A DNA stretch of 40,835 nucleotides, from positions 1-40,835 of the forward strand of contig JAZHEJ010000064.1 in assembly GCA_036679665.1 (NCBI GenBank), in the 5' to 3' direction. Made by a program: the position numbers and the translations under genes. Of the stretch, positions 34,387 through 40,835 are shown piece after piece (within the stretch, counting starts at the first letter, position 1; each line of letters begins with the position of its first letter). This DNA comes from Tethybacter castelli (lineage in GTDB: Bacteria; Pseudomonadota; Gammaproteobacteria; Tethybacterales; Tethybacteraceae). Below the pieces are notes generated by a model. That model saw nothing but the letters and a program-made list of their open reading frames with translations, was not told where the DNA came from and did not search any database.

Positions 34387-35613
34387 TTACAAGATGCGAT
34401 CTATGCGCTGCGCCGCGTCGTCAAGTGCGGTTTTGGCATCTTGTTCACCGGTATAAACGCGTTGCAACGCGTTGACCACATTCTGGGCGATTTCCTCCCA
34501 GCCTTCGATGGTCGGCGCAAACCGCGCGTTCGGCAGCAAGCTGGAGAACACCTTCAGATCTGCGTCGTTGACAAAATGCGGATCGCGCGACACCGCGGCG
34601 TTGACCGGTAAAAAGCCTTCCAGGACGGTAAATTCGCGCCGCCATTTATCGGAAAACGCGTGGTCTAGAAACTTCCAGGCTTCAGGTTTGTTCTTGGCGC
34701 CGGAAAACATCACAATCGAATCGGTTACGCCGTATGTCACCTGGTCGGTGGCGCGCGGGATGGCCGCGACACCATACGGTAACGACGGGTTTTTCTCTTT
34801 AATCTGATTGGGCAAAAAAGGCAACGAGAATACAAAACCCAGCCTACCTTCGATAAACAGATTTTGCACGTCTTCGCGGGTATAGTCGGTTACCCCGTCT
34901 TGCGTAATGCCTTCGTCGATCATTGATTTATACAGCTCCGCCGCCTGATAACCCGCGGCGCTGTCTAGGCCGCTGGTGCCATCGCTGTCGATCAACCGAC
35001 CGCCGTGAGACCAAAAGGCGTAATAATAATAGACGTCCGTCTCAATTTCCTTACCTTGCATGCCAAAACCGCGCACCCCGCCACCCAAGGCGGAAATTTT
35101 GCGCGAGGCGTCAACCAGTTGTTCCCAGGTCTGTGGTACCGAAACTCCGGCGCGGTCCAGCAAGTCCTTGTTATAGAACATCGCGCGCGCGGATGCCGCC
35201 ACCGGCAATCCGTACGTGTTGCCGTTTAACACTCCCGGCCCGAAGAACGCGGGAATAAAGCGTTGCCGAAACTCCGGACTCATGTAATCATCAAAGTTTT
35301 CGACCGCGTCGTTGGCAACGAAATCAACCAGCCAGCGCGTACCGATAATCGCGATATCCGGAACGTTGTTGGCGGACAGATCGGTGATCAGACGCTGTTG
35401 CATGTCGTTCCACGGAACAACTTCAACGTTGATGTTGATCCCCGGATTGGCAGCTTCAAAATCCGCGGCGACTCTTTCAAAATAAGGCCCGGTCTTCGGA
35501 CTGTATTCCGCGACGGTAAAACGCACATCACCGGCGACGGCCTGCGCTCCCATCGCCACCGTAGCACAAGCTAGCAACGTACGAAATAAAAATGTTCTTG
35601 AAATAGCGATCAT
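34387..35613 (-). CDS. ABC transporter sugar-type solute-binding protein
   Basis: A 408-residue periplasmic protein. The N-terminus MIAISRTFLFRTLLACATVA with MGAQAVA is a signal peptide with cleavage likely before GDVRFT. Binding-protein segments include the start VAADFEAANPGININVEVVP, LLDRAGVSVPQTWEQLVDAS, YAFWSHGGRLIDSDGTSG and the final stretch EGWEEIAQNVVNALQRVYTG. It belongs to the MalE-like cluster (family 1). It is the first transport gene downstream of the DSD1-type enzyme (50 bases away) and precedes the two permeases. The ligand is not identifiable. Confidence 0.93.
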   Translation of the reverse strand: MIAISRTFLFRTLLACATVAMGAQAVAGDVRFTVAEYSPKTGPYFERVAADFEAANPGININVEVVPWNDMQQRLITDLSANNVPDIAIIGTRWLVDFVANDAVENFDDYMSPEFRQRFIPAFFGPGVLNGNTYGLPVAASARAMFYNKDLLDRAGVSVPQTWEQLVDASRKISALGGGVRGFGMQGKEIETDVYYYYAFWSHGGRLIDSDGTSGLDSAAGYQAAELYKSMIDEGITQDGVTDYTREDVQNLFIEGRLGFVFSLPFLPNQIKEKNPSLPYGVAAIPRATDQVTYGVTDSIVMFSGAKNKPEAWKFLDHAFSDKWRREFTVLEGFLPVNAAVSRDPHFVNDADLKVFSSLLPNARFAPTIEGWEEIAQNVVNALQRVYTGEQDAKTALDDAAQRIDRIL

Positions 35614-35663
35614 GGTTAAATTACCTGCGGGATAAAGGTCAAGGCAATTATAACCTGTACCAA

Positions 35664-36737
35664 TCAGGCCACTTTGCCGCGCGCGATCACCGGCGCTTGT
35701 TGCGCATAGCCGTCGCGGTCAAGCAAATACACGCTGTCTAACATATTGCTGACCACACAGGCATGGTTGGGTAACACCCGCACCCGCGCGCCGACTTTGA
35801 ACGGGGCGGTATTGGAAGCGAAAAGCAGATGGCCATGCTCCTCGCTAAGCGCCGCGACCCGCACTTGCGGGTAATCAAACAATCCGCCGTAATCAGCCTG
35901 ATTAAGCAAATCGGTGGTCAAAACTTTAGAACCGGCGTCAATCACCGCGCGCCCCGGCGCCGGAGTGCTCACCACCGTGGCAAGCACGCTAATCGCACAG
36001 TCCGTACGTCCGCACACTCCAAACGCAACCATTGAGCGATCGTTATAAACATAGGTGCCGGGACGAACTTCGGTTACCGCTTTTTGGCCGGCCATATTCC
36101 ACATATCCGGACTATTGCCGCTGCTGACGCGGCGACACGACAAGCCAAGTTGCTCGCATTGCGCTTTGGCCGCGACTAAAAATTCCTCCACTTCGGCAAT
36201 GGCGCCGGGGGGCGGATAAGTCATCAGTCCGCCAAAATCCAACCCGTCCGTCGCGGCGATCAGCTTCGCCAACCGAGCCGCTTCAGCCGGAGTTTGCACC
36301 CCGCAACGCTCTAAGCCGGTATCGCATTCCACCAGTACTTCCAACGGTTTGGGCGCATCGGCGAACGCGGCGCTTAAACCCGCGATCACCGTTTCAGAAT
36401 CGGCGACTACCGCCAGGTTGTCGACTTGGCCGGCCAGCTTGACCAACCGGGCGAGTTTGGCCGGTCCGACAATGTTGTAGGTAACCAAAATATCCGCAAA
36501 CCCCGCGGCGGCAAACACTTCGGCCTCGCCGATTTTCTGGCACGTGATCCCGACCGCGCCGGCTTCTTGTTGCCAGCGAGCAATTTGCTCAAGCTTGTGG
36601 GTTTTGATGTGAGGCCGTAAAGACAGTCCGGCTTTGGTGCAGTAACTTTGATACCGGTCAATATTGCGGCGAACTATCGCGACATCAATAAGCACACATG
36701 GCGTATCAAGTTTTTCCACCGCGACTTTGGCAACCAT
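35664..36737 (-). CDS. D-threonine aldolase/D-serine dehydratase (DSD1)-family PLP enzyme
   Basis: A 357-residue fold-type III (alanine-racemase-like) PLP enzyme. The PLP lysine is in RPHIKTHK near residue 45. GLMTYPPPGA and SSGNSPDMW are cofactor-pocket segments. The C-terminal metal site reads LPNHACVVSNM; the H-x-C pair is like the zinc pair known for DSD1-type D-serine dehydratases, whereas D-threonine aldolases of the Alcaligenes type use H-x-D. Thus the substrate is probably a D-hydroxy-amino acid. It lies in an operon with RidA, which removes reactive enamines/imines, an M81 peptidase-like gene and an FAD oxidase. This agrees with a D-amino/hydroxy-acid catabolic role, though that is inference. 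Confidence 0.85.
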   Translation of the reverse strand: MVAKVAVEKLDTPCVLIDVAIVRRNIDRYQSYCTKAGLSLRPHIKTHKLEQIARWQQEAGAVGITCQKIGEAEVFAAAGFADILVTYNIVGPAKLARLVKLAGQVDNLAVVADSETVIAGLSAAFADAPKPLEVLVECDTGLERCGVQTPAEAARLAKLIAATDGLDFGGLMTYPPPGAIAEVEEFLVAAKAQCEQLGLSCRRVSSGNSPDMWNMAGQKAVTEVRPGTYVYNDRSMVAFGVCGRTDCAISVLATVVSTPAPGRAVIDAGSKVLTTDLLNQADYGGLFDYPQVRVAALSEEHGHLLFASNTAPFKVGARVRVLPNHACVVSNMLDSVYLLDRDGYAQQAPVIARGKVA

Positions 36738-36764
36738 GATTTATGCGCTATACAACTTACGACG

Positions 36765-37872
36765 TCAGTCGTCCTGATGAGGGTTTTCGACCCGCGGCCA
36801 GATCGGCCTGTTCAAACGACGGTACGAAGTGGTGCGCGGATCAAGCGGATACGGAGCGCCGCTGTCGCAATAAACAATATTGTCACTCAGACGAATAAAC
36901 GCGCCCCGAAAATGATTGGTCGACTTGACCACCACCACTTGGCGGGCGGCCGGATCCACCCCGCAGTTGGAAAACAGATCAGGGTCAAACGCTTGAGCGC
37001 GTTCTGAAGTTAGGATCACCGCGACATCATTAAATTCGAATCTCCGGGTACCCCGCCGCCCGGGTTATCCCAGACATCGGCAACTATCAGCGGCGCCTTG
37101 ACGTTATGCTTTTTCGCAAGTGAAATTATCGCGTCCGTCGATTCAAGCTTCATCTGCAAACTGCCGCGCAAACCAAACAGCTCCATGCCCAGATCGCGGG
37201 CCAACCGGTTGCCTTTTGATTCGGCGTCGTCGGTGATAACCACCACATGCGCGCCCATCTGCGAATTGTCGCCCGCTAAAAATCCGTGGATCACCGAAAT
37301 CGACAAAATTTGCGGATCTTGCGCTTCTTGCGCGCGGATTTTATCGACAAAAGAGCGCATCGGCTCTTGGGTGGTGGGCATGATATCAAGCATCCGGCAA
37401 TCGAATGTCGCGATATGCGGCCTAACTTCATCGCGCAACACTTTAGCCAACAGCGCGGTGGCGTCACGGGCGCAATCGACAAAATCGGTATGTGGAAATT
37501 CTTTGAAAACCGTGAAAAAATCAGTGTTGGCGCATCGTTTCTTCGTCAGGTGACTGTGCGGATCGTAAGTGGCGCCGATTGGCACGTTCGGCCCGACCAA
37601 CCCCCGGACGCGTTCAAGCAGATCGCCCTCGCAATCGTCGTAATCGCAAGTTTGCATCGCCCCGTGCAACCCTAGCATGACCGCGTCAACCGGCAAAGCC
37701 GCTTTTAGTTGATCCAGAATCTCGTCGCGCAAACTTTCGTAGGCGCCGGTGCCAAGCAAACCGGCCGGATCAGCCCATGCCGCGGTACCTTCGATCAATT
37801 CCCAATTTTCAGCCGCGGCTTGTTCGCGTAACGCGACAAAAATCCCGCTGCACAACGTGGGGGTGGCCGGAT
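36765..37872 (-). pseudogene. M81-family (MlrC-like) metallopeptidase with deletions
   Basis: The gene is in pieces. From about 37872 to 37016 the frame reads ATPTLCSGIFVALREQAAAE, LGLHGAMQTCDYDDCEGDLL and DPHSHLTKK, ending DVWDNPGGGVPGDSN then a stop after LMMSR. The family's C-terminus follows in another frame (37019 to 36765): VILTSERAQAFDPDLFSN, VVVVKSTNHFRGAF and RPIWPRVENPHQDD. About 110 residues that lie between these parts in MlrC proteins are missing at 37016-37030. The N-terminal 40-60 residues (the RIAxxGFxHETNTF-type start) are missing at the join with RidA near 37870. MlrC-type enzymes are zinc hydrolases. Two joins in one gene, with 9 kb of intact neighbours, could be real decay or assembly collapse. 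Confidence 0.75.
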
Positions 37873-38265
37873 GCCGGCCGGATCCTTATAAGCGACCAGA
37901 TCCATTTCAATCTTGCAATCGACCATAATCGCCGATTCCACCGTTGACCTGGCCGGCGGATGGTCCCCGAAATATTCGCGAAATATCCGGTTGAAACCCG
38001 CAAAATCGCGTGGATCGTCCAGCCAGGCGTTGACCTTGACGACATGTTCCATACCGTATCCGCACTCTTTTAACACCGCTTGCAAGTTGTCGATGGTCTG
38101 ACGGGCCTGGGCTTCAATATTGCCGCCGACCACCTCGCCTTTGGCGTTTAGCGCAGCTTGGCCTGACACATATAAAAAACCGCCCGCCTCAACCGCTTTT
38201 GCAAACGGCAGTTTGTGGCCGCCGGGGCCCGCGCCTGCAACGCCATGTCTTTTAATGCTCGCCAT
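37795..38265 (-). CDS. RidA (YjgF/YER057c/UK114) family protein with aberrant tail
   Basis: The start is the ATG at 38265, with GGAGGG 8 bases upstream; a TTG two codons earlier is too close to that site. Up to AYKDPAG (about 133 residues) this is a complete RidA domain: FLYVSGQAALNAKGE, then VNAWLDDPRDFAGFNRIFRE and RSTVESAIMVDCKIEMDLVA. RidA hydrolyses reactive enamine/imine intermediates made by PLP enzymes, which fits the nearby DSD1-type gene. Beyond PAG the frame runs 25 residues into the M81 gene in the wrong frame and stops at 37795. The natural stop and the start of the M81 gene are absent, so the tail results from a deletion join. Confidence 0.85.
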   Translation of the reverse strand: MASIKRHGVAGAGPGGHKLPFAKAVEAGGFLYVSGQAALNAKGEVVGGNIEAQARQTIDNLQAVLKECGYGMEHVVKVNAWLDDPRDFAGFNRIFREYFGDHPPARSTVESAIMVDCKIEMDLVAYKDPAGIRPPPRCAAGFLSRYANKPRLKIGN

Positions 38266-38325
38266 TATCAATACCCTCCTTTTGAGTACGCTTTATTCTA
38301 TGCTTATCGCGCATCGGTAAATCTG

Positions 38326-39817
38326 CTACCAAGGTTTGCCCGGATTGAGAATATGATTGGGATCGAACACCTGCTTGATCGCGCGCATCAGCTTTAGCGT
38401 GGACGAATCGTACTGCGCGGGTAAAAATTCGCGCTTGGTTATTCCAACACCGTGCTCCCCGGAAATACCGCCTCCTTTGGCGACCACTTCAGCCATCAAA
38501 TCGGCCACTATCTTCTGTGCGATTTCGGCAACTTTCCGGTCAGCCGGATCAAACAATAAATTGACATGCAGATTGCCGACCCCCGCATGGCCAAAGTTAA
38601 GATTGGTTATGCCGGTATCGCGGCAACTGCTTTGCATGAACTTGACCAAGCCGGCCAACTGCCCGACCGGCACCACCACATCTTCGTTAATTTTCTCGGC
38701 GGCGACATCTTTTAGCTTTTGCGACATGACCTTGCGGGCTTGCCATAGCGAACNNNNNNNNNNNNNAGCTGCGCTCGGGCTTGCGCATCTTCTTCGGCGG
38801 CCACCGACAACATCAGCAACGCGCCTACAGTAGCGGGTAAATCCGCCCCGGCGTCGCGCGCCAGCCCGCAGCAACCTTCGTCCAAAAACTCAACCGATTC
38901 AGGCTCGCTTTTGCCGGCCATTAAATCGGCAACCGCGCTTAGGGCGGCATCGGATGACGAATATGTCGCGACCGCCGCGCGCCGCGCGTTTAGGATAGGC
39001 CACAGTTTGAGCGTCGCGGCGGTTACCACCGCCAACGTCCCTTCGGAACCGACGATCAGCCGGGCCAGATCGTAGCCGACCACCAACTTTGGCACCTTCG
39101 CGCCGCAGGCGATCGTCGCGCCGCTGCCGCACACCGCTTCGATTGCCAAAACGTTCTCGCGCACGCCGCCATATTTGACACCGGTCGGGCCGGCCGCCGC
39201 GGTGGCGAGATTGCCGCCGATCGTGCAATACGCGCGGCTAGACGGATCAGGCGGCCAAAACAATCCGTATTTTTGCAGGGTTTGGTTTAAATCCGCGTTG
39301 ATCACCCCGGGTTCAACGGTTGCGGTACGAGTCGCGGTATCAATAGCAATAATCTTATCCATGCGCTCGGTCGACATCAATATCCCGCCTTGTTCGGCAA
39401 GACTTGCCCCGGTAGTGGCGGAACCGCGGCCGCGTACATAAACCGGTACCGGGCCTTCGTTGGCGATCGCGATCACCTGGGCGACTTCGGCGGCGCAATT
39501 TTNNNNNNNNNNCAACCGCACCGACGATACCGCCTATCCCGTGAATGCCGAACACGTCCGCGCTGTCGTCATACCCGAAGCGGATCTTGGCCGCGTACAT
39601 AAACCGGTACCGGGCCTTCGTTGGCGATCGCGATCACCTGGGCGACTTCGGCGGCGGATTCGGGCCAGACCACCACGTCAGGAACAAAATTGCGCCGACT
39701 TGAATCAGTGGCGTAGGCGACCCGCACCGCGACAACGGTGCTAAATCGGCTAGCGGCGATTGTCGTTTGCAACCGCTGCAGCGCATTGTCCATCCGGTTT
39801 TTTGGCACAGCACTCAT
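38326..39817 (-). CDS. FAD-binding oxidase/D-lactate or glycolate dehydrogenase (GlcD)-like, with two gaps
   Basis: FAD-linked oxidase of the GlcD/D-lactate dehydrogenase type. The N-terminus is MSAVPKNRMDNALQRLQ; the FAD-binding domain follows with PVPVYVRGRGSATTGASLAE, GGNLATAAAGPTGVKYGG and LIVGSEGTLAVVTAATLKLW. The C-terminal domain contains KINEDVVVP, NFGHAGVGNLHVN, GISGEHGVGITKREFLP and ends FDPNHILNPGKPW. It is broken by N at 38754-38766, which probably hides some 30 residues, and by N at 39503-39512 with a 68-base duplication and an ammonium-transporter fragment. Joining the flanks restores one frame, so the real gene is likely intact. It is first in the minus-strand operon, 54 bases before RidA; it would oxidise a 2-hydroxy acid. 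Confidence 0.88.
38754..38766. other. Assembly gap (13 N) in the oxidase gene
   Basis: The gap lies between AAEEDAQARAQ and LWQARKVMSQK of the FAD oxidase. By family comparison about 25-40 residues are hidden, so the real gap is nearer 75-120 bases. Confidence 0.85.
39503..39512. other. Assembly gap (10 N) with duplicated flank
   Basis: Sequence 39428-39495 (68 bases) reappears at 39589-39656. Both copies encode the EVAQVIAIANEGPVPVYVRG part of the oxidase. The segment between them, including the N run, is not part of the gene. Confidence 0.9.
39513..39589 (-). pseudogene. Chimeric ammonium-transporter (Amt) gene fragment
   Basis: On the minus strand this 77-base block, starting directly after the N run, encodes KIRFGYDDSADVFGIHGIGG IVGAV, the signature helix of Amt/MEP ammonium channels. 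It stops abruptly where the oxidase sequence begins, at GGCCGCG. Its length equals the k=77 inferred for other joins. So it is best explained as a graph node from an amt gene elsewhere, wrongly attached to this contig. Confidence 0.8.
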
Positions 39818-39865
39818 GGTCTTAGTGATATATTACTTGTTTATTTTCGCCCCCTGAAAACCATC

Positions 39866-40465
39866 ATGAATAAGCCCGCTCAAACTTCCGAATCCATTCA
39901 TGAGTTGCTCGCTGAGCGCTGGAGTCCGCGCGCTTTTGATCCTAGCGCGCAAATAAGCTCGGCACAGTTGATCGCACTGGCTGAAGCCGCGCGCTGGGCG
40001 CCTTCATGCTATGGGGATGAGCCGTGGGCATTTGTGCTGTGCAACCGTCATGGCGATGAACCGGGATTTAAGCGGGCGCTCGACTGCCTAGCTGAACCAA
40101 ACCAAGCCTGGGCGGGCAACTCCAGCTTACTGATTTTGGTGGCGGCCAAGCAGGTTTTCCGCACCAAAGACAATCCCAATCGCCACGGCGATTACGATGC
40201 GGGAGCCGCCGCCATATCTTTGGTGCTGCAAGCTGAGGCGTTGGGATTGCGCGCTCATCAGATGGGCGGCTTTGACCAAAATAAAGCCAGAATTGACTTT
40301 GCCGTACCTGACGGCTACAACTGCATCGCCATGATAGCGGTCGGTAAACAAGCCTCCCCTGAAACGCTTCCGAAAGGCCCGATGCTTGATATGGAAAAAG
40401 GCGAGCGCAAGCGTCTTGCGTTCAGCGAAAACTTCTTCGTCGGCAAATGGGGTACCAGCCTATAG
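39866..40465 (+). CDS. Nitroreductase-family FMN oxidoreductase
   Basis: A 199-residue nitroreductase when started at the ATG at 39866; a longer frame upstream overlaps the oxidase promoter and is rejected. ELLAERWSPRAFDPSAQISS (the SxRxF-type FMN-binding start) and AARWAPSCYGDEPWAFVLCN are the N-terminal landmarks. YDAGAAAISLVLQAEALGLR and HQMGGFD form the dimer/FMN site, and CIAMIAVGKQ the end. Such enzymes use NAD(P)H and FMN to reduce nitro-aromatics, quinones or related compounds. It is divergent from the oxidase operon by 48 bases and convergent with the last gene. Confidence 0.92.
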   Translation: MNKPAQTSESIHELLAERWSPRAFDPSAQISSAQLIALAEAARWAPSCYGDEPWAFVLCNRHGDEPGFKRALDCLAEPNQAWAGNSSLLILVAAKQVFRTKDNPNRHGDYDAGAAAISLVLQAEALGLRAHQMGGFDQNKARIDFAVPDGYNCIAMIAVGKQASPETLPKGPMLDMEKGERKRLAFSENFFVGKWGTSL

Positions 40466-40494
40466 GCCCTTTCCCTGCAATCTGGGGCTTTATT
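40464..40494. terminator. Weak hairpin between convergent genes
   Basis: AGGCCC (40464-40469) can pair with GGGGCT (40484-40489), with one mismatch, followed by TTATTTAATT. It lies between the convergent ends of the nitroreductase and the repeat-protein genes. The stem is short, so this is tentative. Confidence 0.3.
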
Positions 40495-40835
40495 TAATTG
40501 AGAAAAGTAATCGCGGCCCAGCCTAGCAACGCGAGCAAGACGACCGCAAGCAAATACCAGAAAGTATTGCTTTTTTCTTTTACCTCTTCTTCTTGTTCGC
40601 TATCGTAATCAGGAAAACTCGCTGCCGATAGAGTCGGGCGAGTTTCAGGTTGCTCGAACGACGGTGGCGGTGGCGCGGTGGGATCAGATGAAGATGAACC
40701 TCCGCTTTGTCTTTCCGCAAACTTTGTGAACGGATCCGCCGCCGGAGCTTGTTGTTTGGCCGCGAATTGTTCAACCGGATCCACCGCAGCCGGAGCTTGC
40801 TGTTGCGCCGCGAACTGTTCAACCGGATCCACCGC
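40494..40835 (-). CDS. Repeat-containing, probably tail-anchored membrane protein (5' end outside window)
   Basis: The frame is open to the window edge, so the N-terminus is missing; the Met at 40832 is inside a repeat and not a convincing start. Visible parts: repeats of a 16-residue unit DPVEQFAAxQQAPAA (two clear copies and a degenerate third, DPFTKFAERQSG). A Pro/Ser-rich linker with DPTAPPPPSFEQPETRP and an acidic-basic stretch DSEQEEEVKEK follow. At the C-terminus one hydrophobic helix (WYLLAVVLLALLGWAAITFL) is followed by Asn. The layout is that of a membrane protein anchored at its C-terminus with a flexible cytoplasmic or periplasmic repeat region. No known family recognised; function unknown. 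Confidence 0.6.
   Translation of the reverse strand, partial: AVDPVEQFAAQQQAPAAVDPVEQFAAKQQAPAADPFTKFAERQSGGSSSSDPTAPPPPSFEQPETRPTLSAASFPDYDSEQEEEVKEKSNTFWYLLAVVLLALLGWAAITFLN

Noticed and set aside
38767..38874. Arg-rich start of the downstream oxidase part
   Set aside because: It is the oxidase coding strand in a wrong frame across the N run.
39767..39865. N-terminal extension of the nitroreductase
   Set aside because: It runs over the start of the divergent oxidase gene and matches nothing; the ATG at 39866 precedes the family start.

Overview
The window looks like bacterial DNA of roughly balanced base composition, most plausibly from a pseudomonadotal (gammaproteobacterium-like) organism, possibly marine or host-associated. 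The reasons are the alaS type, several MalEFGK-type ABC uptake systems, CaiB/MaoC enzymes and a remnant of an autotransporter-like beta-barrel. The taxonomic placement is inference. The sequence is a draft scaffold. It has four runs of N, two exact 77-base self-repeats at contig ends, and a foreign ammonium-transporter fragment spliced into an oxidase gene. Apparent gene damage close to these places must therefore be read with caution.

Layout. 1-7140 is housekeeping and metabolism: alaS with an abnormal 3' end, a DenD-like epimerase/dehydrogenase, an EamA transporter, a HAD phosphatase and a glycerol-1-phosphate dehydrogenase. 7224-9860 holds an ABC-ATPase (TOBE) remnant, a DUF4143 ATPase and 1 kb of AT-rich DNA without a recognisable gene. 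9861-20538 is a compact minus-strand defence island: DrmA helicase, DrmB (DUF1998), a small superfamily-1 helicase, an unrecognised 593-residue protein, a GNAT-PIN-GNAT-PUA-like fusion and an ASCH protein. This is a DISARM-related core with no recognisable DrmC or methyltransferase, and it is the most interesting system here. 20539-22092 is a graveyard: a GH4 glycosidase tail, a small Lys/Gly/Trp repeat ORF broken by an amber codon, and a frameshifted beta-barrel fragment.

22103-28589 (minus) holds a sugar-type ABC permease and binding protein, a damaged CaiB CoA-transferase, a signal-peptide-less binding protein and a MaoC protein. A second DUF4143 ATPase, preceded by a 62-base direct repeat, lies on the plus strand inside this gene set. 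28728-32641 (plus) is MaoC, Gfo/Idh/MocA oxidoreductase, NTF2-like protein, SDR and MalK-type ATPase. 32648-39817 (minus) reads as one catabolic/uptake operon: FAD-linked oxidase, RidA, M81 peptidase (damaged), DSD1/D-threonine-aldolase-type PLP enzyme, binding protein and two permeases. The convergent MalK at 31529-32641 probably energises it. The window closes with a nitroreductase and the C-terminal end of a repeat-containing, probably tail-anchored protein.
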